A DNA stretch of 64,000 nt from Combretum micranthum. Taxonomy: Eukaryota > Streptophyta > Magnoliopsida > Myrtales > Combretaceae. Of this stretch, positions 26,001-38,400 are shown piece after piece (position 1 is the first letter of the stretch; every line of letters starts with the position of its first letter). The stretch spans positions 95,764 through 159,763 of the forward strand of contig JAMXBD010002820.1 in assembly GCA_024138025.1 (NCBI GenBank). The letters are read 5' to 3'. Under the pieces are notes generated by a model. The model worked only from the letters and a program-made list of their open reading frames with translations. It did not search any database and had not been told where the DNA came from. A program made the translations under genes and the position numbers.

Positions 26001-26618
26001 CTAAGACGAGAAATCATTGATTTTTTTGTAAACTTAGTCTCTCTTGGGCAGGTGGGTCATAAAGTAATTGTTCTTTAACCCTAAAAAAAAAGGCGTAAAT
26101 CTTTTTCTTGTTTGGATTCTAGATCATCCAAGCTTGTATCTGAGCATATGATTGAGTGATTGCATTACATATGACTTGTTAATATCTTGTTTGATGTGTA
26201 ATATGTCTGGTTATTCACTGAGCTATGGTTTCGCTCATACTCCAATAGTCTTTTCGGGTTTACACTTCAACCTTGGTTAGTTACTTCCAGGAACATGGCT
26301 TCGGTAAGGGCTTAAGAGCTGAAAGTCTATGGTTTTACTTGGGATTAATGGTTATATTTTCCTAGAATAGATTAGCTAGTACTATATTATTGGATGCGAA
26401 TTACAAGAAGACTACATGGTTTGCAATAATCTGTGATACATTATGAGTAAGATAGTAGTTATTTACGAATTTATTTCTTACATGTATTTATCATTTCTTA
26501 TCGAAGCAACTAAAAGATCCTGGTATTTTGGAAAACATGTCACTCTCTGAAGGTAATCTAGTGATAGTATTCAAGTATGACTTGTCTACTTCTACTAGGG
26601 TACCCTCGGAGCATGACA
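23006..26618 (+). mobile_element. Giant (3.6 kb) solo LTR with perfect target duplication (subfamily A)
   Basis: It starts TGTAAACCCCGGAAATTTTCC and ends GGTACCCTCGGAGCATGACA. CCTCA is repeated at 23001-23005 and 26619-26623. It is closely related to the chromovirus LTR at 8925-12490, sharing the GC-rich island (24648-24925 here), the TATA region and the 3' third. It has no internal region. It split a Cassandra LTR, so it is younger than that insertion. Confidence 0.88.
24124..24137 (+). promoter_or_regulatory. Candidate TATA box of the subfamily A solo LTR
   Basis: TATATATAAG in a CT-rich to AC-rich transition, at the position equivalent to the TATA box near 9836 in the related LTR. Confidence 0.4.
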
Positions 26619-26744
26619 CCTCAGGCCATCCTAGGTAGGAATCGTGATGCTAGGCACACTAGTCCTCCCAGCATATCCTCAAGCACAACTCTACCCACCG
26701 AGGTATTGTCCGCTTTGGCCATACGCCACACGGTTTTATCCTTT

Positions 26745-26855
26745 TGATGCCAGCGCTTCCCAGGGGATCATCCATCCTAGGTTTGCTTTGCCTAGAGCAC
26801 GCTTAACTTTGAAGTTCTGACAAACTCCAAGCCATTATACCGAAAAGGCGCCTCT
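26745..26855 (-). other. 5S rRNA-derived segment of the Cassandra LTR
   Basis: On the minus strand it contains AGTTAAGCGTGCTCTAGG and CCTAGGATGGATGATCCCC followed by TGGGAAG. These correspond to the A-box and C-box regions of plant 5S rRNA genes (AGTTAAGCGTGCTTGG and GGATGGGTGACC..CTGGGAAG). The sequence between them and upstream has drifted, so it is not a working 5S gene. In Cassandra this segment gives the LTR an RNA polymerase III promoter. Confidence 0.8.
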
Positions 26856-26880
26856 GTGATTAGAGTTCCAATACCTTATA

Positions 26881-27033
26881 TATATAAAATACCTAGAAAA
26901 TTGATAGGGATTTAAACTATAATTTAGGAATTACCAAACAGCTTAGACTTATCATATAAACCATCTCAAGCTCCATGAACTCAAACCAAATGAAACAAAA
27001 AAACTCATTTTAAACTAAATGTGAAATTCAATA
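26881..27033. other. No gene recognised
   Basis: AT-rich spacer between the Cassandra LTR and the older giant LTR. It may include the uncertain outer end of the Cassandra LTR. Confidence 0.4.
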
Positions 27034-27687
27034 TGAAACCCCTAATGTAATTATAAGAAATGTTATACCAACCAAGTTGATATGATTAGAACAAACCGAG
27101 ATAACCTAAAACGAGCAATACCAACTTTAGATGTAGAAATTGAGAATGTAGACTCTAGCAATACCAATAAGAAACTCAACAATCTTTATAAGTAACAAAA
27201 TCTAATAAAAACCCATAGAGATGAACTCAAAAAATTCTAAATAAACAATTTACTAGAATATATCATATAAACAATAACAACATTAATGAATGCAAGTTCA
27301 ATATAATTTGAAGTATTAATGCAATACATTTATAAACACAAGAACAACTTCATATGCATAGCTAGTTAAAAATATCAACCACATCTTGACTAAATGATTC
27401 CATGTGAACCAAAAGACATCAAAAGAATATAGTAGCCATGATAATGACTTCCTTCTCAAATCTAACACTCATAAAACAAAATCAAATTCATACTCAATTT
27501 CTCATTTAGTCTCACACACTCATCAAAAGATTAGATGTCTCCTTTGTCAAGAATGAATGTACTTAGAAATATAACAACTCTAGCTACTTTAAAATTGCTT
27601 GTGCGTGTAAAAAACTATGCACAAACAAACTAATAATAATGTATGGTTGATGCCTTTTCTATATATTTTCTCAAGCAAGTTGGCTTC

Positions 27688-27707
27688 TTTTTTTTTTTTT
27701 TTTTTTT
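27688..27707 (+). repeat. Poly-T run
   Basis: About 20 consecutive T residues within the old giant LTR. Confidence 0.9.
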
Positions 27708-27884
27708 GGTTTTTGCCCCTTATCCTCTACAAAATAGTGCCAACACTCCCCTCTTTCTCTCTTCTTTGCCTTTTCACCCTCACCTTGATTTCCTTTTTTC
27801 CTCCTTCTCAATTTCTCATCCAAGATGGTAAAAATCTCACCACCTCACTTCCCTTTCAACCTCTCATTTGTCTCTTTCAAAAGT

Positions 27885-27885
<1 letters not shown>

Positions 27886-27936
<51 letters not shown>

Positions 27937-27941
27937 TACAT
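27886..27941 (+). repeat. Compound (CT)n(CA)n microsatellite
   Basis: A run of CT dinucleotides passes directly into CA dinucleotides. It lies in the CT-rich tract of the old giant LTR. Confidence 0.95.
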
Positions 27942-30567
27942 CACTGTTTAGAGACAATTCCAACTAACACATTCCAATTTCCCTTCCAAGGACACGTCTA
28001 GCTAAACAAATCACACATACACACACCAAATATCGCCTATTTCTTCACTTTACTCCCTCACTTCCCAAGTGGCAAGGAATGAACAACATACACTTGGCCT
28101 TTCTTCCATTTCCCTTTTCCATTTGGAAACTAAGGTAAAAATATAACACATACATAACCATTCACATTACCTTTCTTTCTTTGGTCGTTTTAAGGACTTT
28201 TTTTTTTTTTTTTGCATTCTTTCCCAGCAATCTTTCTACCATTATGTCTCGACTTTTAGCCACCAATTTCCAACTACAAATCCAAGCTTCAAGCTTCTCA
28301 AGTCCAATTATGTGAGTTGATCAAGACATTACAAGCTTCTTTAAAGATTTTAATAAGTGGGTTATAAGCATCATTTATAGGTTTCTTGAGAAGATCAACT
28401 TAGATAAAAATACATATACTACCATGTTTAGCCTTCTTGAAAATGTACTACGAAAGACATGGTTGATTCTTAGGATTTTCCAGGAAAAAAATTGAAAGGA
28501 AATCACTAAAACATATCTTATGCTACCAAGCTTAGTTAAAGAATTTTTGTAAGGAAAAATCTCTGTACAATACTTTAGATTCTCTAGTAGAAGTGATAAT
28601 TGGAATTGTAGATGTTGTTGTGATTCGACAATTTAATAATTAGCTATCTTATAGGTTACATTGCTATAAAATGTAAATAAGAATCATGAAAGATACATAG
28701 ATGAATGAAACTCTAAATGCCCTTTGGAAATTTAGACTTTTTTCAAAGACTACTTTGATTAGCTTCATTAATGGTGGAGTGAGTACTCAATCTGTGATTA
28801 GTATACTTGTTATGTGCTTGTAGTTAGTTGGATTAATTATATATAATACATAAACTGAAAATTGTGCATGTGATTGCTTTGTGTGGTGATTATGATTTTA
28901 TGTAAACTATATGGACGCTGCATTTCATCTGTTACACTCTAATTATACTACTCGATCGCCCCAAATGAATTTTTATAACTATTCAATTTAATTAATTAAA
29001 TGAGTCATGCATTACATAAGTAGCAGTGTCCAAAGGCTGCCACCATTATGAGATACACTAGGTGGACTGTAAACGAGGGTACATTTGTACTATAGACCCT
29101 ACTCTTTATATTAGGAACTACCTCATTTTGGAAATGCAACTCAGGGAGTGGAGACTTAGGTGATGTCATTGCTGAGGGCATGGGATATACTAAATTGCTT
29201 GTCTAGGATCAATAATTTATGTTTTTATTGAAAAGAGATTTATTTTTTATATTTTATTTTAATTTTACTTTTATATTTGACTTTTTGCATGCTCATGTCA
29301 CATCGAGTTGGTTCTCCATGATGTTTGAGATTTTATTTTCAATTTCCATTTTCTTTAGGCTATCCAAGGTATAGCCATTTATGTGATTCTTTGATGAAGG
29401 CACCTAGATGCTGATGGTAATTGACCAACTTCCTATCCTTTGATACAAAAGGTGTAAATATGTTTTATACGCGGCTATCACACGATCACATATATGTGTT
29501 GCACTCATTTGTTTGATCATGCATAACATATGTTTTGTTTTTATACTTGCTTGTCTATTGTGTGAAATGTATGGTATGAGATCGGTATCACTAAGTTGAA
29601 TGTAGCTTACACCTCATAATGCTTTATTGCTACACCATAAGATATGGGTTATACCAAGTCATACAAGGGTAGCACATTTGGGAAGCTTTAAGACGAGTTA
29701 ACTAAAGTGACCTTTCATTCATTCCCTTTGAAGATACTTTCTAATTATATTACGTTTTGCAATTGTAATGTTAATACTATTTCTAGTGCCTTTATATCCA
29801 TATGGGCCCCACAACTTCGAACTTATATTTGCTTTTAATTTGCTATATTTATCCCTAGGTAAATAGTATACCTTATACACTATATTAGAAGTCTTTTGAG
29901 TGACATAGGTGTCAGATTTAGGATTTTGTGTAGTGTATGATGAGATTCTTGTAAACCCCTAAATTTTATGATGACCTTATAGGAAAACCTTAGAATCGAT
30001 ATCAGAATCGAAACTCTAAAGTCAAACCAAGTCAAAATCTAACCGTAGAAACCTTAGACTCAATAGATAGATTCTACGACCTTAAAATACTAGATAAGTT
30101 AGATAAGTGATGAAAACCCTAAGAATAAGTTGAGTATAACGTTTATACCCTAAAACGGTAGGAGTTTTTGAAACCTTAACCTTTTCAGACCTTTCTTGAT
30201 AATGGTTTTCGTATTCGATCACCGTTACGCAAATCAATATAAAATATTCTAAAAATGTCGGTTATAGCAATTATACGTGTATTTTACTTTCTATCACTAA
30301 ACAATTAGTCTTTTCTACTATTCAATTACTATTCATATCAGTCACCTTTTCTTAAATTCTTACACACTTACTCTTACACTTACATAACCTATTTTTACAC
30401 TCATCTAATCTACCTTACTTTACATCTACTTATCATAATTTTTTCTTTTCTTCTTCTCTTTCTCTCTCTTTCTTCCCCTTCACTACTGTATAACACACAC
30501 CCCCCATTCTCTCTATTTTATTTTTCTTTTTTAATTAATTTTCGTACTTTAATTCACTCAATTTTTT

Positions 30568-30580
30568 CTCTATAAATATT
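30568..30580 (+). promoter_or_regulatory. Candidate TATA box of the nested solo LTR
   Basis: CTCTATAAATATT lies 620 bases into the LTR and is followed by CT-rich leader-like DNA. Promoter function is inferred. Confidence 0.45.
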
Positions 30581-32705
30581 ACCACTCCCTCTTATTTTCA
30601 CTTTACAACATCACTTTACACCTCTCAAAACTATCTCTTTTCCTCTCTAAATTTTCTCTTATCGATTTCCAACAACAATAACAACTATCGCCACCCCCCC
30701 CTGCCCTCTCTCTCTATCAACCTTCCTTTCTTCCTCACACACATACATTTTCAATTCCAATTTATTTAGATAAACACTCTAAACACATACTTTATATTAA
30801 GATCATGTAAGTTATTCATGCAAGATCTTAAAAAAAAAAAAATTTCCCCATGATGCTCAAAAGCTAGGATAAGCATGCATGAATGTCATACATGACTCAA
30901 GCTTTGTTATGCTTATGTTCATTTATATTTATGTTGACTAACATATAAATATTTATAAAATTCAAAGCCTATTGCTTACTAATCTAACTTATTTTATTTA
31001 TGTCATTTGCTTTCAAGTAATTTATTTTCATGTTTAGACTTGCCCATTTCAAGTCATAATAAAACTAGTCAACTTCTAGTTTTGAACTTGCCCATAATCA
31101 AGTATAAAGGAGACTTGATCATTTCAAGTCTCAAGGAGCCTTGACAAAAATCCAAGACTCCCACTTGTTTTTATTTCATCTTGTTTCGTTTTATCTTACG
31201 TGGTGACTAGATTATTTCAAGTTTCGAGGAGCCTTGATTATGAGTTAAGAATCCCTTGTTTATTTTTGCAATCTTTATATTTCTATTATTAACTTTGCCA
31301 ACTTTTCACTTTATGTTCATTTCGGTCATAACAATATTTTTAAGGTAAGTGTTATGTTTATAAACATAAGTGCTCATAGTGATGTTATAACGTTAAGATA
31401 AATGTCCCAAACCTCATATATTGACAATTCTTTGTAATGCAAAATGTTTTCTAAAAATTTATTTTCAATACTTAGGAAAACCTTTTTAAAAAGAAATATT
31501 TGAAAACAAAACCAATTTCTTATTTTCCTATAAATGCTGAGACATAAGCATGAATCTTAGAGTTGTTGCAGTTTGTAATTCTATCTTGAAAACACATAAA
31601 AATCAATATTTTGGCATACAAACTTTCAAATAAAAATTTAAGTTTCAATGAAATAAGGTATAACACTTTACTTCAATTTTGAATCTTTCATTATAAGTCC
31701 TAAGAAATAAATTTCACTACAAAGTTTTCGAAGTTATTCCCATGAGCCTAAGTTTTCCAAACTTATTAATAAAGACTATTTAATATAAATTTTATTTTGA
31801 CCAACATCACTTGGACCATGTAGTGCTATGAGCTATTGAGTTTGTGATTGTTTTTAAGTATGGAAATAACAAATATAATTGCCTTAGAGAGTTTATAAAG
31901 GAAGAAACCTACAAAATGTGTCAACATGAACTTAATCACAAATCTGGGCATGATCTAACCCTAATAATTTTGAAACCTAAATGACCCCAAATTTTTTAAA
32001 CTTTAGAAATGGAGAACACTCAAAGTAGGTAGAAATCGACTATTCATATGTGAAAATCGGAGTTAAATGAGGAAGTTATGGTTGTTTTAAGGTTTAAACT
32101 TAGTAATTGAGAAATTTACCATGATAGAGTTAGAAAATTAGGTAAGACGAATATGGGATAATCATTTTGGATATACCTACTGTCTAGGTGATGAGGACTT
32201 CGAGGCTCCTTTCCCAGAGGAATATTTTGATTAAGAAGATTTTTAATGGCTGAGTGAGTTTATGGCTTTACTTTATATATCTTGGTTATGTTTGTAGAAT
32301 AGAAGACTAGAATATACGAAAAAGATAAAAATGGAATCACACGCGAGATCATCATGGGATTATGATTGTGCTTCATGATACTTGATAAAGAAAATATAAG
32401 TATGTCGAAGCTTGAATTATTAATCAATGCATTGTATTTCCATTACTGTTATTGTGTGTGTGATTATCTTAATGGTCATCCTTAAAATGGAAAGTAACTC
32501 GATTGGAAACAAATCAATAAATTTGCTCATGCATAACATGAAGTCGAGTCACATTATTTTTGCTACCACTTCTACATATGGGACTGAATGGGAAAAGTAC
32601 CCAGCTTTAGCATGAGGAACTACTTCGTTCGAGGAATACAAACTCATTGAGGAGCCTCACTGGATCGATTGCTTTGGACAATAAGCCCATGAACTAGAAG
32701 TGGTG

Positions 32706-32790
32706 GTTGGTAGGAACCTAAAGTCTACTAAAATTGTTGGTTGCATAGGCTTAGGTTAGCTAGGAACCTAAAGTCTACCAAAAGTGATGC
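32706..32790 (+). repeat. Short tandem duplication in the solo LTR
   Basis: TAGGAACCTAAAGTCTACTAA near 32711 recurs, with one change, near 32769, about 58 bases later. Confidence 0.7.
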
Positions 32791-33707
32791 TCGTATGGGT
32801 CTTTTATGTTCAAAGCATTCCCTAACCCATAATATAAAGGGCGTAAATCTATTACATATGGTTTTCGATTAATCATATGTATTTGTTAATCACATGGATG
32901 TCGCATAGCGTATGTTTTTAATATTTATGTGTATGGGTATGTTATTGTGGGTGTTTACTCACTAAGTAAGTTGTGGTTATACCTCTATAGATATCTTTTG
33001 ATGTAGGCATATCTCTGGTTGCATCTTAGGGAAATCTCTCCTCAGTAAAGACTACTGACAAGGGGAGTTTCAGAGGGAAGTTTACAAGAAGATTATGGGA
33101 ATAGATTTCCATAGGAATCTCCTTATATGGTTATAAGTTCTTTTGAAATAAAAATGTGTACTTGTGGAAAGACTTGATGATTGACGAGGGAATGCCCTCT
33201 TGAGTTATAAGACTTTGATAATTTTAAGCTATAAATTTATGTTTAGAATTTTTGTAAGCTATTTAGTGCTATTTCCTTGAATTGCAAAACTACACCCGGC
33301 ATCTCCTATTATTGTGAAAGTACACCTTGCACACGAAGCTTTTGCGTAACTGAGGTAGTTTTCATAAGCTTTAATACCGTGTGTGGTGGATTATCACATT
33401 TAAGGTATCCTTTAAGATGACAATTGTCATGTGTTAGGTACCCTTGGGACGTTTGTTTATTTTTAAACAACTCTTGATGATGTGATTACTCGTCACAAAC
33501 CTTATGTAGCTAAGTAGTGAAGACACCTTATGTATTGTATTGGAGGTCTTAGAGATATAATGAGCTCACTCTGGGAACTCTATATAATAAATGGTAGATT
33601 GCCACAATTAAGGTACATCTCGAGGCATGAAATTTTAAATCGTAAGTTAATTATGTTAGTAATTGGTGGATAGCTTTATTTACATGTTTTGGCTTATGAA
33701 ATTTATT

Positions 33708-33755
33708 TGTGAGGCTTTTTTTCCCCCTAAATTGTGAGGCTTTTTTTCCCCTAAC
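33708..33755 (+). repeat. 25-bp direct tandem duplication
   Basis: TTGTGAGGCTTTTTTTCCCC occurs twice back to back, starting at 33708 and 33733. The near identity suggests a recent slip. Confidence 0.85.
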
Positions 33756-33944
33756 GCATGTAATGAATATTATTGATTTGAAAAATTGTTGTTAAAAGTT
33801 TTATTTAATCAATTCATATGATATACATAATTTTTTATTCTAATGTACAATAACGTTTCAATTTCAAAATATAAAATTACAATGAATAAAAAATAGGAGA
33901 ATTAATAAATAAATGTGACTGAAAAATAACTTTATGGAAACATA

Positions 33945-34310
33945 AAAAAATAAAAGTAAGGTTTGTTAGATTACCAATTTTATTATTCATTTACATGGTG
34001 AATATATCATTTTAGATTTTACATATTTTCGAATAAGTAAACTTCAATAGAACAATATTTTCATTATTTGATTCCACAAAATCGCTACGCCATTTATATT
34101 TTAATTTGTTACGCAATTATATAGAAACTTAAATATAAAAATAAGATTTTTTGGATTATCAATTTTATTATTCATTTTAAATGGTGAACATATTATTTTA
34201 GATCGTAAAAATTTTTAAATAAATAAACCTCAACGAAATAACATTTTCATTAATTGATTTCACAAATTTTTTTTGCCATATATATTTTACAACTTGTAGG
34301 GAAAATAAAT
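33945..34310 (+). repeat. Diverged direct duplication of about 180 bp
   Basis: Both copies read '..ccaattttattattcattt', then '..atggtgaa..atattttagat', '..aaacttcaa..gaa..acattttcatta', '..gatttcacaaa' and '..gccatatatattttac'. Copy one is about 33950-34125 and copy two about 34130-34305. No coding sequence. Confidence 0.65.
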
Positions 34311-34429
34311 TGCATATGAGCTATGTAATGTGCAATTACATTAGAAAAGAAAGATGTAAAACCTGTATTGTGAATCCAAGCAATATCTCATGCAATTTTA
34401 CAAATTTGAGCACAATTCAAAGTACATTA

Positions 34430-35300
34430 ATAAATTATTTATGATTCAAGTTTCTTTAGTTAAACAAATGACTCATAGTATCTCATTAATTGACTACTCT
34501 TTATATATAATGGTTTATAAATGGAATAGTGGTTGTACTTGAATTTTAAAATGAAAAGGGTTTTAAGAAGATGATCAAATGAGTTGAGAAATTATTTTAG
34601 CGAATCATGGACTTGAAAATTAATTTTTCATTATTATGATTTATGCAAGCATTGTTACATAATTTTACTAAAAACACAATTTAAAATACAAAAGAGCTTA
34701 TTTAAGGAATTCAAGATCTTAGAAAACGAATATCTCATTATTTCGGTTTAAAATACAAACACAACCTCAAATGCATCAGCAAATTATTTAAGCAATTCAA
34801 TATTCTAGAAATAATTAAATGATTCATGATGTTTCATCAATTCATTATTATTTATTGAGGTTTATAAAATAGAAAAAAATTGCATTTGCGAATTTTAAAA
34901 TGAAAAGGGATTTAGGAAAATGATAAATTGCCATATAAAATTGTTTTAGCAATCCAAGGTTTTTTAAACGATTTCTCATTATGATGATTTAAAATAATAA
35001 AATTACTTTTTTATACTTAAAATAGAGACAATCAACAAAGATGATAATAACCGTTTACTGTTGATTTGAATTTGAAATTATTAATGAGAACTAAGACATA
35101 TGATTAATAATAAAGCATTGTACAATATTACTATTAGGTATAGGAATACAAATGGAATGAGTTTCAAGTTGCAAAAAATAATGACTCATAATGTCTGACA
35201 ATTATTATCGTGTCTTTTAAATAGTAAGATGGCTTTGCATTTTTCAAATTTAAAATTGAAAAGTTTTCATGATAAACATAAAAAGCATTTAACAATTATT
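34430..35300 (+). repeat. Three diverged tandem units of about 340 bp
   Basis: The order 'aaattattta..gattcatga', then 'ttcattatt..', then 'gaattttaaaatgaaaaggg' and 'tttagga..atgat' appears in units starting near 34435 and 34770, and more weakly near 35120. It could be an eroded satellite or an old duplicated element. Confidence 0.5.
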
Positions 35301-35352
35301 TAAAAAATTTAAAGTCGATGGAATAAATTATATGATAAAATTACCCTAAGGA

Positions 35353-35475
35353 ATTTCTATAATGCCGTTCAATAAATTATCCAACTTTTAAAATAAATAT
35401 AATAAATGATATATTAAATATTTTAGTGGTACAATCATCTAAGAATTCCAGTGGTTAAATAATAGATTGCCCCTC
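35353..35475. mobile_element. Small MITE-like element related to the copy at 46.85 kb
   Basis: The core TTAAAATAAATATAATAAAT and the following 'atattaa..tattttagtg' also occur at about 46876-46930. The copy at 46.85 kb has clear inverted ends; here they are decayed. Confidence 0.45.
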
Positions 35476-38400
35476 TTTTGAGAAAAACGACAGGACAATT
35501 TTCCATTATTATGCATAAAATATAAACAATTAGCATTGATGTCAATAAGCATTTAATAAAACAATTTAATTATATATGCAAATCAAAACATATAGTTAAC
35601 AATAAAAGTAACAATAATATAAACAAATTTAATAAATAATAATGTAGAATATGGAAAATAAAAACTCCGGAAACTAAGTTTATAATAGATACAAACAGAT
35701 TTATTGCTATCTTATCACAAGTTATTACATTTGTTGCTTTGGTAACTATAGATGTACTTGATGACCTGCTGCCTTAATAAAAAAATTATAAAATACAAGT
35801 ATATCAAAAGTAGAAACTGTAAGAATTATGGCAAAATACATGCGTGCCTCAATAAAATACAATACATGTAAAATATGGACACAATAAGAGTTAAAATGGT
35901 GAACTAGATGATAACAAAAGACGAGATTAAAAAACAACTGTAGAGACGAAATAAGAGACATGATGCGACGAACCACATGAAGATATGATTATGATATGAA
36001 TAAATATATTAGTTTTAAATTTAAAAAAAGTTTTATGGTCCAATTATTTTTTATGAAATCGGTCTCGTTGCTTATTTAATGATTTAAAATTATACTCAAT
36101 CGTAATTGCATATTTAATATATCACTTATTATATTAATTTTAATGATAAGATAATTAATTGGATGCATTGATGCATAAAAGTTTCTTATAACTTAGTTAT
36201 TTGCAATTATACACTTAACCAAAAGTAATAAACTTATTTGGCAATAAACCTTCCTCATTTTTATACTTTGATTCACTAAAATTTTGTTTCCTAAAATAAA
36301 ATGACCATCATAATGTAAAGTAAAATAAGAATAACCAAATAAAAAAATTATTATTAATTTGTGGAATTAACGGTCGATTGTTTTTCATGAGATGGATGAT
36401 ACATGATTTAAAAAGATTGTTGAAAGAGTATATTGATAAATATTTTACTTAATTTATAAAGTCAGGACATACATAGGCCTATTATCTAACAAGTTGTGCA
36501 ATAAAATAACACTTCAATATTTTAACTTCATACTCAATAATTTATATATTCGCCAGTCTCATCTATATATAAGATTTGTAAATCTAATTTTTCCTTATTA
36601 ATTTTTGTGACTTCAGTATTTTTTTTTTTTTTAGTATATTGATTTTAGTAAGTTACCTTTTTCATTTCAAATTCTTTTTCGAGAAATTACATATGTGAGA
36701 AATGTGTTTATTATATAACAACTTCTTCTTTTATCCATTAAAGATGCGGTATAAAAATTACTATATTAATTCAAGCAATTAGAGATTAAACAATATAAAA
36801 TATGTTTATCAATGTTTTTTTTTCATTATATTATTATTAGTATATGCATCACGCAATGTTTGCTAGTAGCTAGTGTAGTAATCAATCCTATCAAGCATGA
36901 AAATGTGAAACATTCAAACATTTATTAATTAAACATCATAAAATTAGGCCAATATATATTACATGCCTATAAGTCAATGAATGACATCAATTATGCAGTG
37001 CATCAATTGATTATATCAATCATGCAAATAAACGATTAATCATGCAAATTCGTAATTAATTATCGATGCAACAAATAATTAATTAACCAAGGTGATCTTG
37101 TAATAAATAAAACTAAACATGCAATGATTAAATCAGTCATGCAAAAATGAATATATTCATGTAAATATGAGATAATTATGCTCATATAAAGTTCATCGTG
37201 AGAATATCTATTCTAAACATGCAATTAATGAATAATTATCAAGCTCATACAATACAACAAGCTAAACTATATAACAAACGAACGTATTTTTTTAGTCTTT
37301 CAAATTTGAATTTAGAATAGAAACAAAAAACAAAAAAAAACCTGGGGAATGATGCGACTTGCGTAGGATAACGGGTCAAATGTGGGTTGAAGCTCCAGTT
37401 CAAGTTGAATCGGCCTGGAAGTGCGGACTACACTTTTGTTTTATATCTTGAAATTTTAATTAATAAAAATCACAGAAGGAAGGAAACCAATAAATGCATA
37501 AATAATTGCAACCTTTGACGGGGTTCGACCTTGTCCTTCTTGAGTAGGCCTCCTTTTCTACTTCTGGCCAGTCTCAACTCTTCCTTGACTATGTGTAATA
37601 TGACGGTCTGGTTGTTTCATCAGTCATTCTAACAGAGTTCGATCAAGATGTAATAATTTTTTTTATAAACAGATTAAATAGATATGATATAAATATAACA
37701 TAGATAAATTATAGATTTAAATTTAATATAGATACAATACATATAAAAATAAAAAATCTAAACAGAACCTGATATTCAACATCTTCGATATTTTGAGAAT
37801 CATACCAAATATTTGCTTCCACTTCTTTCCAGCTCAAATAGTCATAAAACTAAATCAGTGTCTATTCACTACTGCCAAAGTTTCTACCTATAGAAATTTA
37901 TATACTTAAGAAAAAAGATATAACACCTGTCACAAGCTAATTAAGTACGACTATTCATTTCATTAATGTAATTCTGATAAGTTGTTATAAAAAAAAAATA
38001 ATAATAATAAATAAAACACCCTCCAGACAACACAATAACAAAAACAGACATGATACGGATAATTAGCACTTCTTTTAAAAAATAAATAAATAATAGCCCA
38101 TCCTTATTAAAAAAAAAAAAAACCAAAGTTTATTTTAATTACAAAAGGATCAGGATTATGTGGTATACGTAAATATACTACATCAAATAATATTATGGAT
38201 GTAGAATGAAAATGATATAGGAAAAGGGTAATCCCTACTTTGAGGAATATTCGCACCAGAAGATTTATAAAGCTAGCCCTTTCTTGCACCATCTTATGAT
38301 TAATAAACACCTGGACTAGTGTGTGTGTCTCTACAATATGTTAGACCGGATTTCCACAGAAAAGAACTTAAAACTCCTGTAATTATTTGAAAGTGTTAGG

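Larger units (their letters stand above)
22948..26880 (-). mobile_element. Cassandra-type LTR (minus strand), interrupted
   Basis: Removing the inserted LTR at 23006-26618 leaves about 320 bases: 22948-23005 plus 26624 to about 26880. Read on the minus strand this holds a 5S rRNA-like segment, then 'caaagcggacaatacc' and a GC-rich end '..gtggcaagtagtgaca'. That order (5S-like promoter, then GCGGACAATAT..., then a terminal ACA) is the signature of Cassandra, a TRIM element of vascular plants. The 22948 end fits TGT...; the other end is uncertain. Confidence 0.75.
29950..33422 (+). mobile_element. Giant (3.5 kb) solo LTR nested in an older LTR
   Basis: It starts TGTAAACCCCTAAATTTT and ends GGTATCCTTTAAGATGACA. 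The flanks ATTCT (29945-29949) and ATTGT (33423-33427) differ at one base, fitting an aged target duplication. It has a TATA box (CTATAAATATT near 30571) after AT-rich DNA and CT-rich tracts at 30440-30740. No gag or pol is present. The frame at 32427-32615 is not supported. Confidence 0.75.
27034..33632 (+). mobile_element. Old giant LTR, interrupted by a younger LTR
   Basis: The left part (27034-29949) starts TGAAACCCCTAATG, similar to the TGTAAACCCCTAA start of its relatives. It has the family's CT-rich tract (27690-27936) and the text 'catgcataacatatg..acttgcttgt..tcactaagtt' also seen near 5770-5850. The right part (33423-33632) ends AAGGTACATCTCGAGGCATGA, the decayed family terminus. 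Joined length is about 3.1 kb. No target duplication was found, so whether it is solo is open. Frames at 27617-27967 are microsatellite and T-run artefacts. Confidence 0.6.

Noticed and set aside
26745..26855. Functional 5S rRNA gene
   Set aside because: Only box-like parts match; the sequence between has diverged and the context is a Cassandra LTR.
27617..27967. 116-codon frame
   Set aside because: It is made of a poly-T run and the (CT)n(CA)n microsatellite translated as F, L, S, H and T.
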